This document shows, one piece after another, positions 1-14,300 of a stretch of DNA of 64,000 bases. Numbering within the stretch: position 1 is the stretch's first letter; the number at the start of each line of letters is the position of its first letter. The DNA lies in NCBI RefSeq assembly GCF_037975245.1, contig NC_092564.1, positions 8,717,984 through 8,781,983 of the forward strand, in the 5' to 3' direction. The notes under the pieces are model-generated. The model saw only the letters and a list, made by a program, of their open reading frames with translations. It had not been told where the DNA came from and did not search any database. The position numbers were made by a program, and so were the translations under genes. The DNA comes from Apostichopus japonicus (lineage: Eukaryota > Echinodermata > Holothuroidea > Aspidochirotida > Stichopodidae).

Positions 1-1180
1 ACATTGAAGACTAAGTTATTAGCCATCCTGTCGATTTAGTTTCGTTATTGATTTACTCATATATAGACAACTTCTTTTTACTTATCAGTATTAAAACCAA
101 GCACAGAAATACAAATTTAGCAAAGCAATTTTTTCTTTTGAAATCCCTTACTTTTCATCATATGACTATAAAAAACATGACAGTATAGAGACGAATACAA
201 ACTGCTTAATTGTTATCAGAATTTAGAATCAACTGGTATGTCACATTTACCAAACTCTAATCTATGAATCAACTACATGGTGACAAATGCTTTACTTACA
301 TTCTGTAAATTCCATTGCTAAGATGATTACTTTTCATGTTAGGATATTTTCACACTAAGATTAACAAAAGAAGTTTCTAACTTTTTCGCCAATATACTTG
401 AAAATTGACTAGTGAAGCTATTGACATGCGGTGCATTGAGATAGAAACTTAATATTGGAAAGATGTACCACTTTCAAATGCAAACAGCTGCTTTAAGCCA
501 ACCAAATACCTTGGAAGGGATCGTATTGCTTTGCGCTGTAGAGGCATCTAATCCCTTCTTTCCTTAGCTTAGAACAAAGAGAGTAGATCCAACCAATTTG
601 CTGCTTCCAAATTAAACATTTCATGCGATTCAGAATTTTTTCATAATTTGTAAAACCTAGTACTTAGCAGCTCTTGATGAGTCGGTTCTCACACTAGTAT
701 CCTAACACAGATGTCTCTATACTCGTACTAGCCTTCATGGATTTTACTTGTTGTCAGGGCATTCTGAAAGTTAAGTATGGATACTAGCATAAGATAACAT
801 ATACTGGTACTCTTGCTGAGCCTTGTACTCATACTTGTACTCATAACCCAGCGGGTTTCTCTACTCTGTATTTGGCCTCAAGCTGTTTTACTCATATCAC
901 TTAAAGCAGCATTTTGCATCCTTTTCTACGATTTTTCTCAACCTCACTGACTCCACTATGCCATAACGACATACATAACTAGCTTATCTATTTAAATCTT
1001 ACTTCGAATGGTGGCATAAAAGTCAAAAAATTTGCAACTTTCAACTTTGTTTTCTCCAAGATATTCTCTGTTGGGATCCCAATAAACCTCGCCCATAATA
1101 TGAATATTTAAACACTACGATTTGACCAATACGTAATATAACACCATGCTTGATTTGTGTACAGTCTATATGTCAGTTGT

Positions 1181-1209
1181 ACCAGGGAGTTCCATAACAA
1201 CTCCCTGGT
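1181..1209. repeat. Short perfect inverted repeat (hairpin)
   Basis: An 11-bp arm ACCAGGGAGTT is followed by a 7-base loop and the exact reverse complement AACTCCCTGGT. It is also flanked by the direct repeat ttgtacc. No function can be assigned. Confidence 0.8.
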
Positions 1210-4200
1210 TGTACCAACGCAAAGTCTTGCATCTATTTTAAGCAACGGCTCATAACTAAACCTGCATCTCTGATTGGTTGAATTCAAACTAGTGGGTTTG
1301 GGGAACTGTATGCGATTAATTTTAAATGTGGAATTTGTCGTGGACACTTTTCTCATTATCTGCAAATATCCTTAATTACTCGCCAATTAACGTTGTTGGC
1401 AGGGAAAAACTTTTCTAATATCTTAGATTGCTGTTTTGTGATTGAAATATGTAAAAAATTTGATGGACATGTCGAAAAAGTAGAAAACGGAGACCTAACG
1501 CAAAATGCTGCTTTAATATCTCTGGTCAGTAGTTTTATGGCTAATTTCATGATCTATTAAAGTAACAGATTAATATTTCAAATACATTTGTCTTTCCTGC
1601 AGGGTGATGTAACATACACCATCAGTTAATAGCAAACATATACAACACAAAATGCAGCTTTAAAGATTAACAGCCTAATGGATAGGCTATTTTCTCTGGA
1701 TGATCGCAGGAGGATGAATGAATGTCAACAGACGATAGAACATGATCTTCTCGGGTCGTTATTCTTACACAGGCTTTACTCTAAGTCAACGGTTAATGAC
1801 ATCCCAAGTCCCTGACAAATTATTTATTATGTTATTATTTCAGGGTACAGTAACAAGAAGATGTTTGCTTATCTGTCGTAGCTGTTGGGATATATAGGTT
1901 AGGTTGCCAAGTACGTCCGGGCCCCTGGTATGGAAAAAAAAAGAAGGATTCCTCTCCGTGCTAAATGCACAAAGATGCTGTGGGAGCTAATACAGGCTGT
2001 GCTTAATGGAGGGTTACAGATGTTACAGATAATTTGATTCTTGCTTTTTTAAAACCTGGTATCCAATGGACCCATCAATCATACATTTTACCTAGACAAC
2101 ATGTATCTAGAAGAGGAGAAATATCAGTGTGGAATATCGTTTCACTTAAAAGTGTACAGACACCTTGGCAATTTGCCTAATATTCAGTACATTCGTTGTG
2201 AGTGATGATCTCATTCAAAAACTGTTGAAATTTTTCGAAAAGCATCTTTTCAAAGCTTCTCTTCCAAGATATACAAATTTGAAAGTTTTGATAAATCTGG
2301 GAAACTCATTAAATATGTGCAAATAATAAAGTGGAGTGCTGCGCTCATCACAATTTGTTATTTTAGGCCGTAACAATGGACTAATAATGGGCTAAAATAA
2401 TGCACTCTATATAACCGATCAATACACAAACCTGTTCTTGAGATGCTAAATTAACAGATCAAGTTATAATAATCCTAAATTAATACAAATGGATCAATAA
2501 TCACACAATTACTCATGTTTCAAACTTTTAATTATGATGTGAAATTTGATTTCCACTTTCCATAATATGCAATCATGCAATGACAGCATTTTCAAGATTG
2601 GCATGCACAATAAGATGATGATAAACAATATAAATAGTTTGTCAAAGACAAACAACTTTTTAGTGTCCTTTATTTCATGACAAAAGTCTCACACCTGAGA
2701 AAATATGGGAAAACGATTTTTCCTTTCCTTTGTCAACCACCCGTGCATTCAAAGTGGGTGGCCTGTAATACCGTACGATTGTCCGTTTACATTGTAATAT
2801 GGAATATATACTTCTTTGTCTGATACTGTGGCCACTAGTGTCTACGAACTCTCCTTTTTTTCCCCTCCTTCCTTTCAGTCGTTTTATTCCTTATTAAGAA
2901 CTTGAAAGATAGAGACCAATTACAGCCTCAGTTCAGCATTCTTTATGATCCCTAACAGATATATCAAGGTAATTTGAACAAGCAGGAAATCCTGTCAGCT
3001 TAGACTGAGAGTACAAAATGACTCCATCTTCAAAATAACAACATTTCAACTTTCTTCAATTTTGATCTCCATCAATTCATATACAGTTTCATAAAGAGCT
3101 GGATGTAATTATCAATTTTGTTCTTGTCTTTTCTCTATTTCAGTGAGGGGGCGGATGTTGGAATAAACAGCCTCCTGACTTGTGACTCACTTAAAAAGCT
3201 GAATCCTTTAAATTGCCCAAATTTTTCATTCTTTTTTAGAGTTACTTCTTTACGTCCCCGTCGAAATGTGATGCCCTCCAGTTAAACTTTCACGAAATTG
3301 AAGCTTGGGAGCCCAAACTACTTGAAGAGCCATTAGTGTTATGCGATCTGTGAAAAGGGTGGAGACAAGTGGTCAAGGAAAACAGATATCGCCAGTGATA
3401 TTCCACTCTTCGATGGGATAATGTAACAGCTTGGAAAAGGTGGATAAAAAAAAAGGAAATAAAATAAAAATGTAGGCATGAGTAAACTTGCCTTACCTGA
3501 TCTGCTGCACAATACCAGAATTATTCAAAGAAGTTCTACCATGGTTAGCTGAATGAGTAACAATACAGTATTGTTTTCAACTTAAGTACTTAAAGTCACT
3601 TCTGAAGGAATTAACTACTATTTCATATACATAAAAACATATCATTTCAATTAACTGAATCAAGCTGTAGATTCGGAAATCTCTAGCTAACAGTGAAAGT
3701 TGTGGTTATTATTATAGTCTGTAGTTTTATACAGTGGTATCTTGAATATTAGACACATATGTAATTAGACACATTAACTACCTTCTATGCAATGAAGTTT
3801 TCAAGCTAAGCTGACCAGTGTATTGACTTACAGTATATATATAGTAGAAAACCTAGGTCTCATCTGAATTGCCTAAATAATGCAACCTCCTCCACTGTTG
3901 TTGAATAAATCCATACGTAATTCCATATAAGGACTATAACATATAACTCATGCATTCATATCAGACCCCTTTAATCGGAGTTTTGTTTTACCGAGGTGCG
4001 ACAACTTAGGCGGATCTACAGTAAGTTATTCAAGAAATCAACTTGATGGTCTAAGGAATATCAGTTTAATGACATGCTACAACAGAAAAAACAAGGAGTT
4101 ACATGTGTCTGCCAATCATTTGCTATTTGTATATACCTTTTACTGCCATCCTTAGGGCATCATTGTTCAGGTTTTTAAAAGTATTGCAATGATGAATATA

Positions 4201-4810
4201 TATAAACAGAGGAAACTTCTTGATAACTTAAGGACATACTTTAAGAAACTGATAAAGGTCTGTAATGGCCAATACAAACCAGCCAATGCTTTTAAAAGCA
4301 ACGATATTCTTGTATCCTTTATTAGAGGCATGATCAATGGATGAATTACATTTCAGAGATCAAAATAAACAGAAGGGTAATTTGGGACCCCAAGAATCAT
4401 TATAATCAACCGACAGGCTTATATTACTAAAAGACTATAATATAAAGTGGACAAAAGAAACAAAACAAACACTTCACTATATATTCACACAAGGAAAGCC
4501 TAAAACCTTTATTATGGTCACACGGATATCAAGTGTCTCTTTTGGAGGGGGAGCTTTGCGACTTCTAACAGCTCTATATCAGTCTGTATGAGTCAGGTGA
4601 TATTGTGTGATGATATAATTGCAATATATGTCACTAAATCCCATGCAGACCAGCACAAAAACAGAAAAAAAATATGATTGGTGGCATCAAACTGCAATAA
4701 TTACTACAGGTCTTGCTGTTCATCTAATTTACAAAGTGCACTCACTTTGAAAGAATCTGTCAGCTGTCACAACGTACACAAATATCACACAACAAAACGA
4801 GAATGCAATT

Positions 4811-5148
4811 ATGTGTGGAGTTTAATACACACAATATTTAAAGAGTTCTCTAGGTTTCATTTGCTGTCCATTAACATATATGATGGTATCACGAGCGAAT
4901 GCTGTCAAAACGATACTGTAAACACAATGTTCAGGACAATAAACAAAATCACCTGAGGTTGAACTATGTTATGTGTGTTATGTGTGTTATGTTATGTGTG
5001 GAGTTTAATACACACAATATTTAAAGAGTTCTCTTGGCTTCATTTGCACTGTCCATTAATATATATGATGGTATCACGAGCGCATGCTGTCAAAACGATA
5101 GTGTAAACACAATGTTCAGGACAATAAACAAAAACCTGAGGTGGAACT
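4811..5148. repeat. Tandem duplication of about 155 bp, period 183 bp
   Basis: The stretch 4811-4965 recurs at 4994-5148 with only a few substitutions and small indels. Both copies run from atgtgtggagtttaatacac to cctgaggt(t/g)gaact. The spacer contains a small repeat of ttatgtgtg. It is a recent local duplication of unknown origin. The plus-strand ORF over the first copy (4678-4956) is not conserved in the second and is not called as a gene. Confidence 0.9.
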
Positions 5149-6354
5149 TCAAATTTTATTTTAAATGTGCTTTGTCATTGAAGGTTTGCTACGATATATA
5201 AAGACTACTGCAACAAATATGTCCCTTGTCATACACAGAAGATCTGGAAAGAGGAATAGTACACTTTAAATATGCAAGAAGTAATTGATCATAGAGTAAG
5301 TACTGCTACTATAGGTTGTTTCATTATATATAAATCTGCATACTACAGAAACTGTGGTATTCTATGTTCATGTATAGAATGTACAAACTTCCATATTGAG
5401 GTAGGTCTGTGCACAAAGTTTTATGGTTGTAGAGCTCTATCTATATACATTCCTTGATAAGCATCAATGAATATTGAATACAACTGATGAATCCCACTTT
5501 AAATCACCAAGAAAGATATATACATAGTGCTGCACCTAAGTTTTTTTTGTAATTAACTAAGAATTTTTCTCAGGTTTCATTAGTTTTAAGATCTGCACAC
5601 AAATGCAAGAGTAAATAAACGGTTTCCTTTCATTTTCACCGAATTGTCACCAAATCACCAAACTAGTAATGTAAAGTGCATTAAAAATATTAAAAATATT
5701 TTAAACATTTTAAATATTTTGAAAATATGAAAAGCTGATACACAAAAAATAGCTTGGCCTTCTGAGTCAGGACCTCGTACAAAAAAGCACAGTTGTTGTG
5801 CTTAGAAGACCAAGCAAATTCCCAGTCGTCTGGAATCATTGCACTCACAATTAATCACAAATGACCTCTCTGACACTGATAAATCATTTCCAGGGACATG
5901 GCCTCATTGCCAGAATTTGTTCACCCTCCCCTCCCCACTAATATCCACTGAGCGATAATCTCTGTCAGTTACTTTATGAAATTGACTGTGACAATTGACC
6001 GCCATACATTACTCGTCGGCAACACCGTATCGTTTATATCGTTTATATGTTGTAATGTTATGGTACATCTTTAAATAGCAACCGTAATTACCCGCTTCTG
6101 GGCCGAGATACTGACGCTTCGCTACGAGTCAGATTAACACCTACAGTACTGCAGGTCAAATCATACTGGAATTTCACCGTACTTTTAGCATGTAGGTCAA
6201 ATGGTCGAGTGGAGAGACAGCTATACATATGACAAATTTTTGGATTCATTTTTGTTCATCTGACTCCCATGAAAAATCTTGCAGTATATGGAAAATCATA
6301 AAAGAAAAAGATAAAAAATAGGGAAAACCATGTGATGGCATAAAGGTCATTCGC

Positions 6355-6425
6355 TATGGCCTGCTGGGATTGAAATCCATGACTAGCTCTCACCTCCAGG
6401 ATAGCTAGGGATCATTTATTATTAA
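6355..6425 (-). repeat. Possible tRNA-derived SINE head or tRNA fossil
   Basis: On the minus strand a B-box-like segment GGATTTCAATCC (Pol III consensus GGTTCRANTCC) is preceded about 30 bases upstream by an A-box-like TAGCTATCCTGG. A complete cloverleaf could not be drawn, so a functional tRNA is unlikely. Confidence 0.25.
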
Positions 6426-8849
6426 TAAAACTGCCATCATCCTCCCAACGATACAGCTCCATTGGTTTTTTTTAATAAAAGCTAGTCCATATAAATGTCT
6501 GATATTGAAAACTGAAGAGTCAGTGAATTATAATCATGTCAAATCTCAACTCCCAGCTTTTTAATGTATCTTGCAGATATAAGTAGAACATGAGCTTTGA
6601 CACATTGCTGAACCTAAGTGACCACCAGTAAAGTTCTGCATAGATCCATGATATGATACAATGAATTGTAAGGTGACCCCTGCATGACCCCTAGGAATTA
6701 GGGATCTTTCAGAGCATGGCATGTTATATGTAACGGGCATGTTATATGCGGTGAGCAACTGTTGTTTCAAAGTGTTTTTTTCCCCTCTTTTTTTATTAGG
6801 AGGGGGCAACAGTTGCTTGGGGGACTTCTATTAAGCTGGCTGATATTTCCTGAAATCTTATGAGAACCACATTAACTAGGAGGAAAGAGAAAGGAGGGAA
6901 AGATGGAGAAACAGAATGGGACTTCTGAAGAAAAGAGAGGTAGAGGGGGACTAGGTTTTGCCGGTTGAAATTAAACTTGAGTATCCTGGAACAGATCCAT
7001 ACAGACATATATATATATCTACATATGGATATTTCACAATCCAAATTCCCCAGTGAACCTGTCGCGAACAATGTCACACAGCTATCACCGTGAAGATCTG
7101 ATTTATAAATTAAAAACATTTACAGGAAGGTGTTCAGAAGAGATGTCAGTCATTACTACCTTTATCGCAAGACAAAAACATCTTCAGCTAATGAATGCAG
7201 TCTCACTTCACAGCAGACATCTCGCTTCTCGGATGGATTGTAAATCTTGGTCAAGTATTTATAATTAGTTCAAGATTAAATTCTTTTCAAACAGTTGACT
7301 TCTATCAATAACCTTTTTCTGTACTTTGATTATCCTACTGTTTAGGAAGGTTGAGCTAAACTTTTATCAGTTTTATCGGGCAATACAGGGGATCCTGCAG
7401 CTCTTTATTTATTTATCTCAAGAGTTTCTATGGAGGGAAGAAAAGGTAAAAAAATACCCTTCTCAATTACTTAAACTGCAACATAACTTACCGCAATAAG
7501 AGACACATTAAATTTGGAGTACAAACTGTGAGTGCAGCAACAGTTGACTATTAACACACAAATTGAAGTAATAAATCTACTGACAGGTGAAACGTTTCTT
7601 CCAAATTCACAGAATGAGAAAAGAGATCCCTGGTAGGGGGAGAGGAAGGGAAAGAAGGAAGGAAAGATAAATGACTTGGAGAATTGTCAAAAAAGAAAAC
7701 AAAAACCCATCTCAGAACCCACTTGCTCCCACTCCAACTTTGACTTCATCATACACAGCCTATTGTACAGTCAACAGACTCCATATAACAACTCATGATC
7801 AGTTAGTGTTTTCTTATGCATTGGTTTTGATGTAAATATAACAACAAAAACAATACGATTGGTCGAGTAGGTATTATCCCTCCTCCTTCAGCTGCCTTAC
7901 AACGTTAAGTCACTTCTACCATCCATGCCAAGCTTTTCTTTTCTTTGCTTTCAAATTATGATAACCTAACTTCGTAGAAGCAGGATCGACAAAAAAAAAC
8001 CACTCAGCAATTTACTTTGCTTCATCGCTCGCTAGTTTTAGCGATGCATCCCTTCCATCTCAGGTCCAATAATGAAGAAAACTACCAATTATGCACACTG
8101 ACAGGAAAAAAAAATCCTCAGCACGTCCTATGAATAAGCCACAGGCTCTTTTGGATAACGATTCTTTTCCTTTCAGAGAAAAAAGAAACGCTCCACTTTT
8201 TTTCTCTCTTTTTTCTTTTGGAAACACATGTCGTTAATGCAGAGTTTTTCACTGTGTGGATGCCACTAATGTGATTAGAGTTTCTTCTTGATTGACATAG
8301 CAAATGAGTACTGTTTTCTACAGTTGGTTTATACAGTTTGGTTTTACAAGAAGAAAGATAGTAAACATACAACAAGCACAACAACAACAAGTATGAATAG
8401 CTAGAAGGATCTATTCAAATTCAAGATGATAAGTTAAGAAGAGGAAGAATGAAAGTGATTGGAGAAGAGAATAAAGATTTCACCTTGAAATATGGAAGGA
8501 AATTAAAACCTTATGCCTGATTTAGGTTCCATGTTTAAAGCAACAGGAAAAGGTAATGAGACAGTTTGAATGAGGGAAATTAGTTACAAATTCAGCTTAT
8601 AACTTCAAAGATTTATAATGGTAAGCTGTGAGTTTCCACGTTTTAAGCTAGGAAACTATGAAGGTTTGGTACCAAAGTTGGTTCTATAACTGATATGTTA
8701 CCTAACCCAAATCATAAAACCAGAGAATTTATTTTCATTTTCTCATAATCAGTACAACTGCAGTCTAGAACTTTCCAGGGCTTTACAGTTTTATAAAGTG
8801 GGCACACAGTGGGCTGCAGTGTGGATTACCCCTTTTGCCGTGGGAGGAG

Positions 8850-8870
8850 GGTGGGGGGGGGGGGGTGGGG
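8850..8870. repeat. G-rich homopolymer tract
   Basis: The sequence is gaggagggtg followed by a long G run and tgggg. It has potential for G-quadruplex formation or slippage. No gene context. Confidence 0.8.
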
Positions 8871-10020
8871 ACAACAGTTAGTTGTACATTATACCAGTTA
8901 CTGTAAAGGGCACAATGGCACAAATTAAGACTTTCAATGGATACCCATTTTGCAAATATGCATTCATTTTTACAATATGTTCAAATGAAAATGGAAGCAC
9001 ATTAGTAATGATCATCCAAATTAAAATTAATGTTTGGTTACTGAAATTAGCTTAGGAGAGCTATCTGTTCTCAACTAAAGGGTATTGTAATTAAAGGATG
9101 ATTATTGCTGGTATCTTTCCGACTTATAGACTAAAGTTAATAATATTTTGCTATTGCAAACCCTACAATTTCTTACTACGAGTGAATAGAAAGGGCATCG
9201 TAAATAAACTTGCCACATTTGTGACATCGTTGGGGTTATTTTTTTTAGTAATAGCAACCTTTGTGAGAAATTACAGTCTGCTGTCTCTGGCCAAAGGACT
9301 TGAACCAACAAAAGTCTTCTGCTTTGAGCATAGCATTACTTTATGTTGCTGTGTTGGACGAATCTAACCTATATAGTAATTAACAACTGTGCGATCCGCG
9401 TTATAGTCATTGCCGACTTTGCAATCCACAGTCCACCTCACAATCTTGCAAGTTCGATAAAAGTGACTCCATAGTTTCCCTTTCAGAAAACCAAAAAATA
9501 TTGAGACAACCATATATGCCATTTTGTTTTGTCAAACCCTGATATCCTAATAAAGAATATCACCTTCAATACTTTTTCATCATTCCTTGTTATCTCCCCC
9601 CATTCCTCCTGATTTCCCCATTTACCAACTGCAGCACTAAATTAATACCAAATCAAGACAGATTTTCAAATTTCAATCACTATAAAATAATGTTTCTCAA
9701 TCTAGCAGCGCGTTAATAAAATACTCTGCTTTTGGGCCTTCGCCGTGACTATCGTGCCCACTGTCGTAATTATATTTTGCAGATATTCAAATTTCAACCG
9801 TGTCAAATTATTCACTATTCACAGCTCAGTCCAGAATATCACATCTCACTGTGCCAATTAAATTTTCTGCTTGGGTTTCAGATTCCACTCGGCAAGCATT
9901 CTTAGCATTTTAGGTGTAAAAAAAACTGCCTTTCAAAGTAGTATTTTGAGAATTCTAGAATCAACCAAAATATGACACGAACATATTTGTTTATCAAAAA
10001 GGAAATAGCTCATTAGCCAT

Positions 10021-10090
10021 TTCTCCTTTCTCTCGCTCTCCCCTTCCCCCTCTCCCCTCTCCCCCTTCCCCTCTCCCCTCCCCCCTTTCT
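10021..10090. repeat. Polypyrimidine (CT/CCCCT) low-complexity tract
   Basis: About 70 bases on the plus strand are almost entirely C and T, made of ctccccttcccc-type units. This is a simple repeat, and the glycine/glutamate-rich minus-strand ORF crossing it is an artefact. Confidence 0.85.
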
Positions 10091-11256
10091 TCATGACACC
10101 TATGAAGTATGCCAAAGAAAGACAATATTGCATAGTCTGTTACATTAGAACTTATGAATGATCATCAACAAATTTCATGTTATAACATCGAATCTTTGAA
10201 AAAAAAACCTGAATAGTGCATTGTTCAAGTGATATATGACTTGTATTGATTTTACCACGGCAAGCCTGGTTGTAAATTAATTCATTCTGTTTCTCTCAGA
10301 TTGAACAGATGCTGAATCTTAATTTTCCGTTGAGCACATAGGCAACTTTAAGCAAAATTTCAGATGTGCTGTGTACGTTAGCATTAATATATCTACACGA
10401 GGCTTTTTGCAGTTTACTTCATGATTTAGTCAATTGACTGAAAGGTCATCAATGTCGCAAGATCTTATTAGACTATCCAGCTCTTTGTTTCTGAGTGGGA
10501 ATAAACTTTCTTCATTAGCTCCTCTGGGCAATGTACGTGTGTTACGATTCAAGTTGATAAAACTGCAAGCAATTCTTATTTAACGATGTCACAATCTTCA
10601 CAACAACAGTCTGTTGACCGATACAGTTGAGTATTGTCTCTCGACATACAAACAAAGCAAAATCTGTGAGAGAATATGCATAATGATCCATCCAAAACAT
10701 CAGCAAATGTGTTAATGTACATTTAATGCTTTATACGTCAGTATAGTTAATACAACATTACATGGACACAGAGTATACATATGGTATAAACTTGCAGCTG
10801 ACAAGAAAATAAATCGGAATCCTTTGATACTGTCTGGTTAACTTCTTGTGTGTATACATGAACAGTAGTATAGCTACAAAAGTGAACTAATGCATATTAA
10901 AGGAGATTGAACAGAAGCTGCTCTAACGTGTGATGAATCTTGATATTTTGGAGAGAATCAAACAATTTGATTAAATCTGAGAAGTAATTAGACCCCTGCC
11001 AGCATGTTTTACCAATATAGTAAATTATCTGGAGTAAGAACTATTAAAACCATCTTAAGGATTGTCTCAGCCACATGTAGGATACTTATCGGGCTGTGGC
11101 GCTTGGTTAAACACTTCAGTTTCCAAGATTTGGAAAAAATAAAATACCTGGTTACAGTTCTGTACGAAAAACGATCAGGGAAAACCAGACGAAAAACGCA
11201 CAATGTTGGCACTTTGGATGGTAGAATGAGAAGAAAGGGCATTGACTGAGGGCACG

Positions 11257-11348
11257 CAGTGTTAAAAGGTTAACAGTTCATTCTAAGCACGGTAGATTTG
11301 AGGTGCTAAGGTTGTGGGGAGACAGGTAAGCGAGGTGCAAAGTAAATA
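11257..11348 (+). repeat. Dispersed repeat, 'GAGACAGGTAAG' family, copy A
   Basis: It contains the blocks gtgttaaaaggttaac, taagcacggtaga, ggggagacaggtaagcgagg and gcaaagtaaata. The same order of blocks recurs at 15229, 21123 and 44461 in the same orientation. It is an old interspersed repeat of unknown class. Confidence 0.55.
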
Positions 11349-14300
11349 ACAATTTACGGCCACGTTGTAGTATTTGACTTGGTTCAGGTGTTATCTCCTT
11401 GGAATCAACTATACCAGAAGGCACCATACTGATGTATATACACAAACCTCTGCTAGATGAGCTCAAATGGTCAATATACTACAAAACTAAAGAAAGCGCT
11501 TGCTCGACATTCTTGACACTTCTGTGAAGAAATTTATGTTGCATACAGTACATAAGTTTGGAGCACTTCTTAATGCTTAGAACCTACAACAAAACTAAGG
11601 AGGGGGACTTAACTGAATTTTGAACATTATCAAATCTAATTTATGCTTTCATCTTCTTTAAATTATATCATCCTTTGAGATTTGCAAGACATTTAATTAA
11701 GTATTACTTTACCTCTCATTAAAAAAAAATCTGCACTACATGTGGTTGCATGTTAAATTCAACAAAATACAAACTAGATACAAACTAAATACAAGCAACT
11801 ATGAATGTACACATAATACAAGTTTATTACCAATACTGCAAGTTTACTAAATAAAAAAAAAAAAGAAAAAAACTGGGTTCCTCCAGGGTAATATAATGCG
11901 ATTAATAATTACTATAGGTATATAATTTGAATAATATTATACATTAATGACAAGTTCATACTGTCAGCTCTATTTTCCACAGTTTAATTTACCATACTTC
12001 TTCTTTTCTTGAGTTGTGATTTTAATTTTTAAACATGTTATGCTAACTATAAGTTTACTGCTACTACTCTTAACACAGCCGCCTTTTTATTTTATGAATA
12101 ACAGCGTAAAATTTATTCAGTTTCGTCTGTGTCAAAATTCACTTCAACCGACAATTTTGCAGCGACGAATTCTACAAATTTATGCGTGGCATCAGATTTC
12201 ACGTCTTTCGGTACCAAAGGAGGTTGTATTAGAGATAGATACATTATTCTGATCAATATTCCTGTTAAATGTGCTAATCTGTAATTTTACGGCATTGAAT
12301 AATAATACCTGAATAAGCAGTAGGGTTTACTTACTGTACTGTAGATGGTATATAGAGTAATATTCCTCCCAATTATCTGCAGTAGGGTGTTAAATTTGTT
12401 TTGCAATAGAGAATAGTGCAGGTACCATACAACTCATAGCATTATATCTTGTTATCGCATATATAGTCACATCCCCATAGTGGTTTTAGTATTGATTCTC
12501 AGTGTAAAACGCACAGAATATATCACTTCATTTAACTTGCAGTGTTGAAATGCTCTGCTTTCTGGATAAATGCAGACGCAAACCTGTCTCTCATTTGGAA
12601 CTCGATCAACTCACCAAATTGCTTCTAGTTTTATTTATTTAGGTTTTTTCTTGTCAGGTATAATACATACATTTACTGCAATGATTTCCTAAAAGGTTAT
12701 TGCTTTATACAACCACCCCCCTCCCACGGACACAACCCCCCCCTCCCTGGACACTGAGGTCCAGAGTCAGGTTGTACCCATTGGAACAGTTAGTTCAAAG
12801 AACTCCTTTTGAAGTCTTCAGTTTTCTTTTAAGCATATATGATAATGGGAATGGTTTATTCACACTACAGCATTTGCAACACGTTAGGACTGCCTAATTT
12901 CCACAGCAGTGAAGTTTGCCTTGCAAAAACACAAAAAAATGTTAGCATAGTGCCACTAATCAGCAAGAAGCGTGTAATGCAAATTTCTATAAGCAAGGTG
13001 CATTCATGAATTCTTGAGGTAGGGAGTTGTCTGCGGGAGCCAAATTGCCATACAGAATCGGACAAACATTGGTCACAGCCGCCTAATGGTGAATAAGCGT
13101 CGTTTCCATGGTTACATAAAAAATGCTTAAACATATAGCTCCAGCAATCTTGATGAAAAGTGATTGCACTTTTGTTAGAATATGTGAATATGTTAATTGC
13201 TTAGAGCATGTTTGCTGTGCAAAACTGAACTTGTCTACGGGTGCAAATAAGTTTCTTGATACTCTTTAAGAGGGGATGAAAAAGGAAACAAAAACAGGTA
13301 CAGACTTTACAAAAACCCTCTCCTTACATGGATAGTAAATAGACATAGTTCAAGCAGCTAAGCTAGCATGCAATCATAGATATTATGATGTTCACATTCT
13401 GGTCATTAAGGTGAGAGACAAGAAGAATATATCTCGATATAACACTAGTTTTTAGAGTCAAATATGACATGATTTCCACCATCTCCTAAACACTTTGGTA
13501 AACAGCTGTGAAATTCTTGACAGATGTACTGTCCATTCAGAGGTTATAAAGAGCTCAGATACAAGAGTCAAATTGGTTGACAAAATAATTGTCTTCCCTC
13601 TGCAGCTTATTTAGCTCTACAGATTCTACCTGCCTCCTGCCCAGCCAGAAGACATATCGTACATATACAGTATAGCAGTTACTAGCCAACACAGCAAGAA
13701 GACAGTTTTAGTCAAAACATGATCAAAATATGATCTTGGTTCTACTATTATTTCCCCTCATCCATCCCATCTCAACCTCACTTGACTCCTAATATTTCCC
13801 TTTCTGCCACTTTTTTCCCCCCTTTTTTTTCTGCCATTTTTTTTCACTGCTAAACCTGTCAATTTCCACTCCATGTTATTCTTTTGAATTTCTGCTCCTT
13901 TCTTCCACCATTCATTACCTCCTACCTCAAGACCTCAGCACATCCTCCTAAAAACCACCAACTATCTACCAAATGTCTTGTATTCAATGTCACCTAATAT
14001 TAAACACTGCACATTAATACTAAGTGCTGTCCATCACGCATCATTTTATCCCTCTCTTTATCAGCCATTCCAAACTCCTTCCTCGCCCCTCTATAACAAT
14101 ATCTCATGTCCTTGTAATGCCCCTTGCATTCTTTCTTTCTCCTTTCATTCAACCCACCCTCCCCCCCCTCGTTCCCCCTCCCACACTATACCGCCTTCAC
14201 CATGCTACCCATCGGATAACCCCGAATGTGTCTATAGCTGCAGAATTCCGTTGCATTCTATTTAAATCTCTCCAATCCGACACACTCTTCCTCTGACACC

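Noticed and set aside
9285-9311. B-box match GGTTCAAGTCC on the minus strand
   Set aside because: There is no A box at the right distance and no cloverleaf, so it is a chance match.
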